From Fidelibacterota bacterium (GTDB taxonomy: Bacteria; Fidelibacterota; Marinisomatia; Marinisomatales; UBA1611), in NCBI GenBank assembly GCA_018658715.1, contig JABHUQ010000090.1, positions 40,976 to 104,975 on the forward strand: 64,000 nucleotides of DNA, read 5' to 3'. Position numbers and translations under genes: made by a program. Below the pieces are notes generated by a model. It searched no databases. It saw nothing but the letters and a program-made list of their open reading frames with translations, and was not told the origin of the DNA. Below, in pieces: positions 45,800 through 54,957 of the stretch (positions within the stretch are counted from its first letter, which is position 1; each line of letters opens with the position of its first letter).

Positions 45800-46416
45800 T
45801 AAAAACACCTATTTTGATTGGAATCGGTGGAGGAACTGGTTCCGGGAAAACATCTATTGCAAAACAATTATTTGAAAAATATGGTGAAGGTGAAGTCGTT
45901 GTCATCGAACAGGATGCATATTATCGAGATTTATCTATTATGAACTTGGATGAGCGACATAAACAGAATTATGACCATCCAGATGCAACTGATATTGTAT
46001 TATTCGGTCAACATGTTATTTCGCTCATGAAGGGAGCGGCTATTGAAGTCCCAATTTATGATTTTGCAACACACCTTAGATCGAAAGAAACTAAAAAAAT
46101 CAATCCACATCATGTTATTGTTGTAGAAGGTATTCTTGCATTGCATTATCCGGTTTTAAGAGAATTAATGGACATAAAAATTTATGTAGAAACACCAGCA
46201 GATATTAGATTCATTCGTCGATTATCTAGAGATATTGACGAAAGAGAAAGGACAGCACAATCTGTTATAGATCAATATCTTAAAACTGTCCGACCAATGC
46301 ATGAACAATTTGTGGAACCATCAAAATTTTACGCAGATATTATAATTCCTGAAGGCGGGGAAAATAAAGTAGCAATTGACTTATTACATACAAAAATAAA
46401 AGCAATATTATCATAA
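45796..46416 (+). CDS. udk: Uridine kinase
   Basis: Phosphorylates uridine and cytidine. It is 206 aa. P-loop GGGTGSGKTSIAKQL (about 11-25), then EQDAYYRDLS, NYDHPDATD, and RFIRRLSRDIDERERTAQSV. ATGA overlap with cdd. Part of the salvage block. Confidence 0.95.
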   Translation: MIKTPILIGIGGGTGSGKTSIAKQLFEKYGEGEVVVIEQDAYYRDLSIMNLDERHKQNYDHPDATDIVLFGQHVISLMKGAAIEVPIYDFATHLRSKETKKINPHHVIVVEGILALHYPVLRELMDIKIYVETPADIRFIRRLSRDIDERERTAQSVIDQYLKTVRPMHEQFVEPSKFYADIIIPEGGENKVAIDLLHTKIKAILS

Positions 46417-46428
46417 GGAATAGGATAC

Positions 46429-46992
46429 ATGACTCTTACACCACGAGACTCCGGATGGATAGAGGTTATTTGTGGAAGTATGTTCAGTGGAAAAACTGAG
46501 GAACTAATACGAAGATTAAAACGGGCTGAAATAGCTCAAATGAAAGTGGAAATTTATAAACCAAAAATTGACAGTCGGTATAGTGTAGAACACATTGTTT
46601 CTCATAATCAATTGAAGATGAAATCAATCATGGTAAATACAGCTTCGGACATACTAGAACAATCAAAAGATGCTGATGTAGTTGGTATTGATGAAGCCCA
46701 ATTTTTTGGAGATGATCTAGTCCAAGTTTGCCATATACTTGCAAAAAACAAAAAACGTGTGGTTGTTGCAGGGCTTGATACAGATTATAAAGGTAACCCC
46801 TTCGGTCCCATGCCAAACATCATGTGTGAAGCAGATTATTTAGATAAATTAAGAGCCATTTGTGTCCAGTGTGGAAATCCTGCAACTTACTCTCAAAGGC
46901 TTACTCTTGATGAAAACCAAGTTGTAATAGGAGAAACAGATATATATGAAGCTCGTTGTAGAAATTGTTACATATCACCGGAGGATGAATAA
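46429..46992 (+). CDS. tdk: Thymidine kinase
   Basis: Type II thymidine kinase of 187 aa. P-loop in VICGSMFSGKTEELIRRLKR, Walker-B-like DEAQFFGDDL, lasso/lid region ICVQCGNPATYSQR, and paired Cys (CVQC, CRNC) for zinc. The stop overlaps the nucleoside transporter start by one base (TAATG). Confidence 0.95.
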   Translation: MTLTPRDSGWIEVICGSMFSGKTEELIRRLKRAEIAQMKVEIYKPKIDSRYSVEHIVSHNQLKMKSIMVNTASDILEQSKDADVVGIDEAQFFGDDLVQVCHILAKNKKRVVVAGLDTDYKGNPFGPMPNIMCEADYLDKLRAICVQCGNPATYSQRLTLDENQVVIGETDIYEARCRNCYISPEDE

Positions 46993-48611
46993 TGAATTTC
47001 ATTAGTCTTTTAGGGTTAGTCGCCCTTTTGGGTATTGCCACTGCATTATCCTTTAATTTTAAACAAATAAAGCTAAAACCCATAATTTGGGGAATTGGGT
47101 TACAATTTATTCTTGCTTTAATCATTTTGCGCAGTGACTATCTCAGTTTCTTGGGTATGGGGATGTTGGGTCTAATATTATTAACATATATCCTTCAAAA
47201 AGACGATAAAAAATTAGGCGGTGGTGTTCAAAGTATCGTTATTTTAGCTATAGGTAGCGGTGCTATTGGCTATGGAGCAAGTCTACTCGGTTCAAATATT
47301 GGGTTGTTAATTTTAATCCTTTTTGTTGGGGTGGTACTAAATAGTTGGCTAAAGTGGGCGCAAGAATACCAAAGATATATTAGTGCATTATTCATAATTG
47401 TGGGTATTAGTTATTTAATTAATTATAATATCACTGGTCAATTAATTTTTAAAACGTTTAGTGAGAAAATAGCTTACTTTCTAAGTCTGTCAGATTTTGG
47501 AGCACAATTCCTTTTTGGAAATTTACCAAAAGCTGAATATTTCTTTACTGCGCCTAATTCGAGTTGGCCTGGGTTTGGATTTCAATTTGCGTTTAAAGTA
47601 TTGCCCACCATCATTTTCTTTGGGGGATTTATGGGTGTACTGTATTACTATGGTGTGATGCAAAAAGTAATTGAAACAATTAGCCATTTCATGCGATGGA
47701 CAATTGGTACAAGTGGAGCAGAAACACTTTCTTGTAGTGCAAATATTTTTGTCGGTCAAACAGAGGCGCCCCTATTGATAAAACCTTTTTTAGACCAAAT
47801 GACAAAGTCAGAACTATTGACTATCATGGTTGGAGGGTTTGCCACAATTGCTGGAGGCGTATTAGCAGGAATTATATCAATGGGAGTGCCAGCTGGACAC
47901 TTAGTAGCAGCAAGCGTTATGTCTGCGCCTGCAGCTTTAGTTATTGGGAAAATTATTTATCCAGAAACAGAACATTCTGTTACAGCGGGAGATGTAGAAC
48001 TTCCTGATATACCTGTTGGATCCAATGCAATAGAATCTGCATCCAATGGAATTCTTGATGGTTTGAAACTCGCTGCAAACGTTGGTGCAATGCTTATTGG
48101 ATTTATTGCATTAATTGCCGTGGTGGATTTAGCTCTAAATTGGATTGATAGTATTATTGATGGAAAATGGTTAGGTGGAGATTATATTAATTATGTCGCT
48201 GCCGGTTTATCTCCAGCTAAAGGTGAGTTTGTTGGATATTTCCCGGGATCATTACAAACATTCTTTGGAACTGTTTTTTCTCCATTAGCATTTTTGATGG
48301 GTGTCCCATGGGATGATGCTGCATCTGTTGGAAATTTATTAGGTATAAAAGTTTCTTTGAATGAATTTGTCGCCTTTGGAACTTTAGGTAGTTATATTGC
48401 TGATGGAATTATGAGTGAGCGTGCAATTATTATATCAACATATGCATTATGTGGATTTGCTAATTTTAGTTCTATTGGAATTCAAATTGGTGGGATTAGT
48501 GCTCTTTCACCAAAAAGAAAAAAAGATTTAGCTAGAGTAGGTGTTAAAGCAATGTTTGGTGGTGCAATTGCATCTTGGCTAACCGCTACAATTGCAGGAA
48601 TATTATTATAA
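46992..48611 (+). CDS. Concentrative nucleoside transporter
   Basis: A 539-aa inner-membrane transporter of the CNT (NupC) family, longer than the roughly 400 aa of typical NupC. Core motifs are SCSANIFVGQTEAPLLIKPF, MTKSELLTIMVGGFATIAGG, and SMGVPAGHLVAASVMSAPAA. The N-terminal 120 residues add several helices. It imports nucleosides with Na+ or H+. Together with cdd, udk, tdk and adk it forms an uptake-and-phosphorylation block. Confidence 0.92.
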   Translation: MNFISLLGLVALLGIATALSFNFKQIKLKPIIWGIGLQFILALIILRSDYLSFLGMGMLGLILLTYILQKDDKKLGGGVQSIVILAIGSGAIGYGASLLGSNIGLLILILFVGVVLNSWLKWAQEYQRYISALFIIVGISYLINYNITGQLIFKTFSEKIAYFLSLSDFGAQFLFGNLPKAEYFFTAPNSSWPGFGFQFAFKVLPTIIFFGGFMGVLYYYGVMQKVIETISHFMRWTIGTSGAETLSCSANIFVGQTEAPLLIKPFLDQMTKSELLTIMVGGFATIAGGVLAGIISMGVPAGHLVAASVMSAPAALVIGKIIYPETEHSVTAGDVELPDIPVGSNAIESASNGILDGLKLAANVGAMLIGFIALIAVVDLALNWIDSIIDGKWLGGDYINYVAAGLSPAKGEFVGYFPGSLQTFFGTVFSPLAFLMGVPWDDAASVGNLLGIKVSLNEFVAFGTLGSYIADGIMSERAIIISTYALCGFANFSSIGIQIGGISALSPKRKKDLARVGVKAMFGGAIASWLTATIAGILL

Positions 48612-48627
48612 TAAGAATGAAAATTAT

Positions 48628-49188
48628 ATGAGAATATTAATTATGGGGCCTCCAGGTGTTGGTAAAGGAACTCAAGCTGCCTGTATTGAAAAACATTTCA
48701 ATATTATTCATCTTTCCACAGGTGAAATACTGCGTGATGAGATTGAGGGAAACACCCGAATTGGTAAACAAGCAAAAGGGTTTATCGATTTAGGGCAACT
48801 TGTCCCAGACCCAATTTTATTAGATATTATTGAAATCCGATTGGTTCATGATGATTGTAAAAATGGGTTTTTACTCGATGGCTTTCCACGTACTCTTCCT
48901 CAAGCAATTGGTTTAGATAAAATATTAAGAGATTGCCATCAAGAACTTGATTGTGCAATTAGTCTTAAAGCAGATGAAGATGAATTGGTAGGGCGACTTG
49001 TTTTGCGGGGGAAAGAGCTGGGGCGATCAGATGATTCTAAAGAAATAATTAAAAAACGTCAAAATATTTATTGGGAGCAAACTGCGCCCTTAATAGATTT
49101 CTATCGAGGTAAGGGATTTTTGAAAGAAGTTAATGGAATTGGCGAAATTCCTGAAATCACAAATCGTATACTTGAGGCTATAAAATGA
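48628..49188 (+). CDS. adk: Adenylate kinase, short (no LID zinc insertion)
   Basis: Phosphotransfer between AMP and ATP. It is 186 aa from MRILIMGPPGVGKGTQA. HLSTGEILRDEIEG, LLDGFPRTLPQA, and a short lid (GKELGRSDDSKEIIKKRQ) without the ~27-residue zinc-finger LID; the length fits the short form. A start 12 codons upstream lies inside the transporter gene and is rejected. coaE overlaps its stop (ATGA). Confidence 0.93.
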   Translation: MRILIMGPPGVGKGTQAACIEKHFNIIHLSTGEILRDEIEGNTRIGKQAKGFIDLGQLVPDPILLDIIEIRLVHDDCKNGFLLDGFPRTLPQAIGLDKILRDCHQELDCAISLKADEDELVGRLVLRGKELGRSDDSKEIIKKRQNIYWEQTAPLIDFYRGKGFLKEVNGIGEIPEITNRILEAIK

Positions 49189-49778
49189 TTAAAATAGGTT
49201 TAACGGGAGGAATTGGTTCAGGAAAAAGTTTAGTGAGCCAATACCTTGTTGAATTAGGTGCATATATTTTTGAGGCTGATAATGAAGCTAAGAAAATTAT
49301 AGACACCAATAAAACAACCCAAAATGAACTTATTGCTGAGTTTGGAACAGATGTTTTAAATGCTGAAAATAAGATTGATAAAAAGAAACTCGCCAAAATT
49401 GCTTTCCAAGATGAAGATCATCAATCCAGATTAAATGCTATCATTCATCCATATGTATTCGATGAAATTGATTCGCATTTTGATAAAATCTCTAGTGAGA
49501 ATAATCATTCGCTTTTTGTTGTTGATGCAGCCTTAATATATGAATCTGGTGCTGATACGCATATGGATTATATTGTTGTTGTTTCATCTCATCTAAAGCT
49601 TCGAGTTTCACGTGTTATGGAACGTGGCGGTTTGACCCGGGATGAATTTATGAGACGAATGGAATTACAATGGCCAGAAGAAGATAAGGTTCATATGGCC
49701 GACTTTGTTATTCCTAACAACGGGACAGAAGAAGACTTAAAAACAAGCACTTCATACCTTTTTAATCAAATCGTTTAA
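49185..49778 (+). CDS. coaE: Dephospho-CoA kinase
   Basis: Last step of coenzyme A synthesis. It is 197 aa. P-loop GLTGGIGSGKSLVSQ (about 5-19), DADNEAK-type region EADNEAKKII, IIHPYVFDEI, and VVSSHLKLRVSRVMERGGLT. Co-transcribed with adk; ends two bases before the convergent gene. Confidence 0.95.
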   Translation: MIKIGLTGGIGSGKSLVSQYLVELGAYIFEADNEAKKIIDTNKTTQNELIAEFGTDVLNAENKIDKKKLAKIAFQDEDHQSRLNAIIHPYVFDEIDSHFDKISSENNHSLFVVDAALIYESGADTHMDYIVVVSSHLKLRVSRVMERGGLTRDEFMRRMELQWPEEDKVHMADFVIPNNGTEEDLKTSTSYLFNQIV

Positions 49779-49780
49779 AT

Positions 49781-50311
49781 TTAACGTATTCTTTTTCGAT
49801 AAGCTTTTGGCTTATCTAATATTTCCTTAATAATAAATGATTCCATTAAGCGATGTGAGTTACTTAATAGGGAATTAACAAATAATGTTTTCTTCTTTTT
49901 TTTAATTTGAACAACCTTTCTATCAGACAATTCAGAATGATATATTTGGCTTTCAAACTCTTCTTCAAGTTGTTCGATATTTGAAAGTTGTCCATGGTCA
50001 AACCCTAACTTAGATGGTTGATTTTTTTCCACTTCAACTTTATCATCAATGAGCGTTGTTTTTTCTGGGTTTATTTTTTCTTCAAGGGGGTGTTCTGGTG
50101 AGTTGATTATATCTTGTTCTTTTCTATCCTCCTCAATCCAACCCTTAGCTTCAAACCATTTTTGAATCTGAGGAGAGAAAGGTATTTCCTTGGAATCCCA
50201 TCCATCCTCAGATTCAATTTCTTTATTCTTTTGTTTTTGTTGGAGCTTTTTCTTGTATCCGCTTAATAGATACATAATTATTAGAAAAAGCCAGTAACCA
50301 ATTCCTTCCAT
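49781..50311 (-). CDS. Membrane-anchored charged protein of unknown function
   Basis: A 176-aa protein with an N-terminal membrane helix (IGYWLFLIIMYLLSGY), then a long charged, probably disordered region (KKLQQKQKNKEIESEDGWDS, and on) and a C-terminal basic patch with a helix (HRLMESFIIKEILDKPKAYR). It follows floA by 11 bases on the same strand, suggesting a link with the flotillin/NfeD pair. Not recognised. Confidence 0.65.
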   Translation of the reverse strand: MEGIGYWLFLIIMYLLSGYKKKLQQKQKNKEIESEDGWDSKEIPFSPQIQKWFEAKGWIEEDRKEQDIINSPEHPLEEKINPEKTTLIDDKVEVEKNQPSKLGFDHGQLSNIEQLEEEFESQIYHSELSDRKVVQIKKKKKTLFVNSLLSNSHRLMESFIIKEILDKPKAYRKRIR

Positions 50312-50322
50312 TCAGTTTATTC

Positions 50323-51330
50323 CTAGTCGTCTCCATCAGTCACATGTGAATCATCAGATGCTCCATGGGAAATTGAAGTTCTCATTTCTGTATCCGCTTT
50401 AATGTTGTGCATATTATAATAATCAAAAATGCCCAAGTTCCCATCACGAAATGCCTGAGACATTGCCTTGGGGACTTCGGCTTCAGCTTCAACAACTTTT
50501 GCTTTCATTTCTTGTGTACGCGCCTTCATTTCCTGTTCTTCAGCAACAGCCATAGCTCTTCGTGTTTCTGCTTTTGCCTGAGCAACTCTTAGATCTGCTT
50601 CAGCCTGATCGGCTTGCAATCTTGCGCCAATATTTTTCCCAACATCTAAATCTGCGATATCAATGGATAATATTTCATAAGCAGTTCCGGCATCTAATCC
50701 TTTGGCTAAAACAGCTTTTGAAATATTATCTGGGTTTTCTAATACACCGCCATAATTTCCCGATGAACCAATTGCGCTCACAATCCCTTCTCCAACACGA
50801 GCAATGATCGTTTCATCTGTAGCGCCACCAACTAACCCAGCAATATTTGTTCGAACTGTTACTCTTGCTCTTGCTTTAAGTTCAATACCATCTTTTGCAA
50901 CAGCAGCTAAAAAACCTTCTTTAGGTGCATTAATCACTTTAGGATATACGCTTGTTTGTACAGCAGATTTAACATCTCTTCCTGCTAAATCAATTGCGGT
51001 GGCTGTCTCAAATGGTAGTTGAATGTTCGCTTTGCTGGATGCAATTAATGCTGCAACCACATTTACAACATTTCCACCTGCAAGATAATGTGTTTCAAGC
51101 ATATCGGTTGTAATATGATTGAGTCCTGCCTTGTGCAAATTAATCACACCATCAGTAACAAGCCGCGGAGAAATTTTTCTCAATCGCATACGGATAAGAT
51201 CAATAATACGAATTCGACCTAACCCAAGTGAAACAACAGATTGAATCCATAACCCAACAGGAACAAAATAAAAAATTAAAAGTACTGCAAATACAATCAG
51301 CACAAGAAAAATTAAAGAAATGTCAATCAT
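50323..51330 (-). CDS. floA: Flotillin-like protein FloA
   Basis: A 335-aa membrane-microdomain scaffold (UPF0365/YqfA family). N-terminal membrane segment ([20 protein letters not shown]), then a SPFH-type domain with [20 protein letters not shown] and [20 protein letters not shown], and a coiled coil rich in Ala/Glu ([20 protein letters not shown]). It is encoded directly downstream of the NfeD-type protease, its usual partner. Confidence 0.94.
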   Translation of the reverse strand: MIDISLIFLVLIVFAVLLIFYFVPVGLWIQSVVSLGLGRIRIIDLIRMRLRKISPRLVTDGVINLHKAGLNHITTDMLETHYLAGGNVVNVVAALIASSKANIQLPFETATAIDLAGRDVKSAVQTSVYPKVINAPKEGFLAAVAKDGIELKARARVTVRTNIAGLVGGATDETIIARVGEGIVSAIGSSGNYGGVLENPDNISKAVLAKGLDAGTAYEILSIDIADLDVGKNIGARLQADQAEADLRVAQAKAETRRAMAVAEEQEMKARTQEMKAKVVEAEAEVPKAMSQAFRDGNLGIFDYYNMHNIKADTEMRTSISHGASDDSHVTDGDD

Positions 51331-51349
51331 AATATTACTCCTATGTTAT

Positions 51350-52696
51350 TTAATTTGTTACTTCTCGGACAACAACACGGTTCCCATCAACGGATAGAAC
51401 TTTAACGGTCAGTCCTTTGCCAATGAATTCTCCTTCACTAACAACAAATACTTTCAGATCTCCCAATAAGACCCAACCGGATGGGTGGAGATCCGATTCA
51501 GCAATGCCTTGCTTTCCAATTGATCCTTCTAATCCTAATGTAGTTGAATAACCTGCTTCTTTACTTTGTATCCCTGGAGAAGTGATGTCTTCCCAAAATT
51601 TTGTTTTAGTTAATAATCGAAATAGAAGAACCATTCCAACTAATCCTCCAAGAATTCCGATAGTCAGACCCGTTGCAGCTTGGGAAGCAATTTCTCCATC
51701 AACTGGAATATCTGGCAGTAATAATTCCCAAAACCCCCATAATATAGCCACAATCCCAGCTATTCCAATGATGCCAAATCCAGGAATAACTAACACTTCA
51801 ACCAAGAGTAAACTCATTCCAAAAATAATAATTATGAAATCACTCATTGTTGCAAGCTCTGCAATATAAGAAGCGCCTAATGATAAAACTAAACAGGCCA
51901 GACCAAAGCTCCCAGGAATGCCCCAACCCGGACTTTGTAACTCAAATAAAATCCCTAAAAAACCAAAGGTTGTTAATAATGATGCAACAATAGGGTTTGT
52001 TAAAAATCGCACAAAAGCTTCTGACCAATTTTCAGATGTTTTTTTAACATTCGCATTTTTATGCCCTAGAAATTGTAATAATTCGTCAAAGGTATCAACC
52101 GTACCATCAGCAATATTATACTTCAGAGCCAATTGCGTGGTTAGTGTAATGAGTTTTCCTTCTTTCCGTCCCTCTAAATCGTTCACTATAATGGAGTCAC
52201 CATTCATTACTAAGTGAGTAAAACTTAAATCTTCGTCTACCATCCCTTTTGCTATATCTGTATTTCTCCCACGTTTTTCTGCTGTGGCTGCCATTTCTTC
52301 CCGCATGTAACTAATAACTTTTTCTGTCCCCTTATTTCCCTGCATATCTACCGCGGTTGCAGCACCAATTGTTCCTCCTCCTGTCATATAGATGGACTCG
52401 CATGATAAAGAAATGAGAGCGCCTGCAGATATGGCTCGTTTATTTATAAAGGCTACCGTTGGAATTTTAGAATTTAAAATAGCATCTTTAATTTGAGTTG
52501 CAGCATCCACTCTACCGCCAAAAGTGTTTATGTCAAAAATAATGACATCCGCTTGGCTATTCTCTGCTTCTGTGATAGATCGTTCTATGAATGGAGGTAA
52601 GCCTAAATCAATCGTATCATGGATAGGGACACGGTAAACGCCTGTAGCATTTATTAATGTTAGACTTAATAAAAAGTATAAAATTTTCATTTTCAT
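51350..52696 (-). CDS. NfeD-type membrane-bound serine protease
   Basis: A 448-aa protein from MKMKILYFLLSLTLINA, a signal sequence; an upstream GTG start is also possible. The ClpP-like domain holds IIFDINTFGGRVDAATQIKD and VAFINKRAISAGALISLSC (nucleophile region). After it come four or five membrane helices (VASLLTTFGFLGILFELQSP, and on) and an OB-fold NfeD domain at the C-terminus (GKQGIAESDLHPSGWVLLGD). Works with the flotillin encoded next in membrane quality control. Confidence 0.93.
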   Translation of the reverse strand: MKMKILYFLLSLTLINATGVYRVPIHDTIDLGLPPFIERSITEAENSQADVIIFDINTFGGRVDAATQIKDAILNSKIPTVAFINKRAISAGALISLSCESIYMTGGGTIGAATAVDMQGNKGTEKVISYMREEMAATAEKRGRNTDIAKGMVDEDLSFTHLVMNGDSIIVNDLEGRKEGKLITLTTQLALKYNIADGTVDTFDELLQFLGHKNANVKKTSENWSEAFVRFLTNPIVASLLTTFGFLGILFELQSPGWGIPGSFGLACLVLSLGASYIAELATMSDFIIIIFGMSLLLVEVLVIPGFGIIGIAGIVAILWGFWELLLPDIPVDGEIASQAATGLTIGILGGLVGMVLLFRLLTKTKFWEDITSPGIQSKEAGYSTTLGLEGSIGKQGIAESDLHPSGWVLLGDLKVFVVSEGEFIGKGLTVKVLSVDGNRVVVREVTN

Positions 52697-52848
52697 GATA
52701 GGTGAATTTCTCACAAATATATCTTATATGTCCATAGTTCAATCACTTTTATTATATAAATATTTAATATTCAATTTGTTAAATAAAAATATTTATAATT
52801 TGTCATATAACCTGATGAAATTCGTTCCCATGAAATTCATGAAAAAGA
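52697..52848. promoter_or_regulatory. Divergent intergenic region between nfeD and lpxL-like genes
   Basis: A 152-base, very AT-rich gap carrying promoters for both sides. ATAAATATT and AATATTTAT form a spaced inverted repeat in the middle. I could not pick reliable promoter hexamers. Confidence 0.3.
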
Positions 52849-53703
52849 ATGAAGCCTATTGAAATAATATCATACCTAGCGCTAAAGACACTTTCTATAC
52901 TTTTTGGACATTTATCTCAAACTGGGAGACAAAAATGTGGTGATTTTCTTGCATCTATTGGTTGCCGAATAATAACAAATCGCAAAGAAGAAGCTTTGTC
53001 AAATATTAAACATGCCTTTCCTGAAAAAAGTGACCGATGGCATACTCAAGTATTAAAAGAAGCTTATCGCTTTTTTTCAAACATGTTTATCATTTTTATG
53101 TCTTATCCAACTGTATTTCGATTTATCAAGTTCACTGTATCGAATCAATCCATCCTTGATGAAGCCCTTAAACACAATAAGGGCGTTATTTTTGTAACAG
53201 GACATTTTGGATCTTGGGAGTTACTTGCGGCATGGATTGGTCGGGCAGGTTATCCTCTTTATGGGGTTGCGCAAAGGCAAAAAAACTTAGGAGCCAATCG
53301 CTTTTTTGAAGAACAACGTTCATCTAACAATGTTGGTCATTTGTTTCGAAAAGATTCTTTTGATAAAATGTATAAACTATTAGACAATAACTATATTCTT
53401 GGTTTAGTGAGCGATCAAGATGCTAAACAAAACGGAGTATTTGTGGATTTTTTTAACACTCCATCATCTACAGCAAAGGGGGCTGCTAAATTCCATATTA
53501 ATACTGGCGCACCCATGATTTTTACATCTTGTGTAAAAACACAATATAATCAATATCATGTATCTTTTGAGGCTATTCCAAATGGAAACGATATAATAGA
53601 AATTACCCAGTCTTTTACAAGTGTATTGGAGCAAAATATTCGAAAATATCCCGAACAATATTTTTGGTTCCATCGCCGTTGGAAAACAAAGAAAAATGAT
53701 TAA
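52849..53703 (+). CDS. Lipid A/lysophospholipid acyltransferase, LpxL/HtrB type
   Basis: Membrane-linked acyltransferase of 284 aa that would add a secondary acyl chain to lipid A. The HX4D/E catalytic motif is HFGSWE in VIFVTGHFGSWELLAAW. Also seen are YGVAQRQKNLGANRFFEEQR, LVSDQDAKQNGVFVDFFN, PSSTAKGAAKFHINTGAPMI and the end YPEQYFWFHRRWKTK, all LpxL-like. tsaC overlaps its end by eight bases. Confidence 0.92.
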   Translation: MKPIEIISYLALKTLSILFGHLSQTGRQKCGDFLASIGCRIITNRKEEALSNIKHAFPEKSDRWHTQVLKEAYRFFSNMFIIFMSYPTVFRFIKFTVSNQSILDEALKHNKGVIFVTGHFGSWELLAAWIGRAGYPLYGVAQRQKNLGANRFFEEQRSSNNVGHLFRKDSFDKMYKLLDNNYILGLVSDQDAKQNGVFVDFFNTPSSTAKGAAKFHINTGAPMIFTSCVKTQYNQYHVSFEAIPNGNDIIEITQSFTSVLEQNIRKYPEQYFWFHRRWKTKKND

Positions 53704-54259
53704 TTGGGAAGATAGTAATGCTGTTCCGCGTGCAATAATTGCTCTTGAGAATGAAGGCATAATTGTTTACCCAACAGATACGATTTATGGTTTTGGCGGA
53801 GATGCAACCTTTCATCGGGTTGTTAAAAAAATTAACACAATAAAGGGAAGATCATCTCCCATGAGTGTTTTGGCGCCTAATGTTAAAACAGCACTTTCTT
53901 GGATGAATATTCCTTCCAATTCGCTTGATGATATTTCAAATGTATTAGGAGGTAAAACAACAGTTATTGTACCTGTCCATATTGGTATCGTGCAGTCTAA
54001 AATTCTTGGTGATGGGAATACGCTAGGAATTAGAATCCCAGACCATCCATTTTGTCATCAATTATCAAATGAATATTCAAATCCAATCATTACCACAAGT
54101 GTTAATCGTACTGGTCAATTGCCCAAAACAACTCCAGAGGACATCAATTTGGAATTTGGGCATGAAGTTGATTTATTTATAGAACATGGAAATATTGAAG
54201 GCATAGCGTCTACAATTTATAAATATGAAGACGGAAAGCTTATTATATTAAGATCATGA
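53696..54259 (+). CDS. tsaC: Threonylcarbamoyl-AMP synthase (Sua5/YrdC/TsaC)
   Basis: First enzyme of t6A tRNA modification. It is 187 aa from MINWEDSNAVPRAI, where the family N-terminus begins; a longer frame back into lpxL is rejected. Motifs are GIIVYPTDTIYGFGGDATF, KGRSSPMSVLAPN, and IPDHPFCHQL with TTSVNRTGQLP. It overlaps DUF3108 downstream by four bases (ATGA). Confidence 0.94.
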   Translation: MINWEDSNAVPRAIIALENEGIIVYPTDTIYGFGGDATFHRVVKKINTIKGRSSPMSVLAPNVKTALSWMNIPSNSLDDISNVLGGKTTVIVPVHIGIVQSKILGDGNTLGIRIPDHPFCHQLSNEYSNPIITTSVNRTGQLPKTTPEDINLEFGHEVDLFIEHGNIEGIASTIYKYEDGKLIILRS

Positions 54260-54957
54260 AACATCTTTTTATTATTTTAATATTTTCCTTTCCCTACGCC
54301 GAGGAACTCCCTTTTCATGTGGGGGAAAAATTTAATTATGAATTTCAATTTAATATTCTTGAAGCAGGACAAGCTAGTTTAGAGGTTATAGGAAATGATA
54401 CGATAAATGGACATCCTTGCTATAATATTCAATTTATTGCAGGAACGAGCTATTGGGGTGATTTTCTTTTTACTATTCGCGATACAATTTCAATTTGGAT
54501 TGATCAAAATACATTATCTACGCGACAAATAAGAAAAAGTATTCACGAAGGTAATTATCATAAGAATACAGATATTTTAGTCTACGAAGATGAACATTAT
54601 GCAACATCAAATGGTGATACAATAAATATAAAAGCTCCAGTCCAGGACCCTTATTCTCTTTTTTATTATTTACGGACACTTCCTTTAACGGTGGGCGATA
54701 TTTACTCTTTTACGGCCATCGATGGCCGTGAATTAACAGATGTTAAATTAAAAGTTGATCGTCAAACTCGAGTGCAAACTCCCATGCAATGGTGGGATTG
54801 CATTAAAGTTCGTCCTTATAAAGACACTGGAAATCTGTTAAAAAATGAAGGTGAAATGACTATCTGGTTTTCAAATGATAAAAATAAATACCCTGTCAGA
54901 ATTCGAATTGAGCTCAAATACGGTTCACTAATTTTAGAATTATTAAATATTAGTTAA
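54256..54957 (+). CDS. DUF3108-family exported protein
   Basis: A 233-aa protein with signal peptide (KHLFIILIFSFPYAEE). Its beta-rich body (VGEKFNYEFQFNILEAGQAS, near the N-terminus; VGDIYSFTAIDGRELTDVKL) matches DUF3108, periplasmic proteins of unknown function. Starts in the tsaC stop (ATGA); its end overlaps the convergent rseP by eight bases. Confidence 0.82.
   Translation: MKHLFIILIFSFPYAEELPFHVGEKFNYEFQFNILEAGQASLEVIGNDTINGHPCYNIQFIAGTSYWGDFLFTIRDTISIWIDQNTLSTRQIRKSIHEGNYHKNTDILVYEDEHYATSNGDTINIKAPVQDPYSLFYYLRTLPLTVGDIYSFTAIDGRELTDVKLKVDRQTRVQTPMQWWDCIKVRPYKDTGNLLKNEGEMTIWFSNDKNKYPVRIRIELKYGSLILELLNIS

Noticed and set aside
49799..49817. Hairpin GATAAGC/GCTTATC at a convergent gene junction
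   Set aside because: Only seven base pairs, lies inside the last codons of the minus-strand gene and has no T tract; too weak to call as a terminator.
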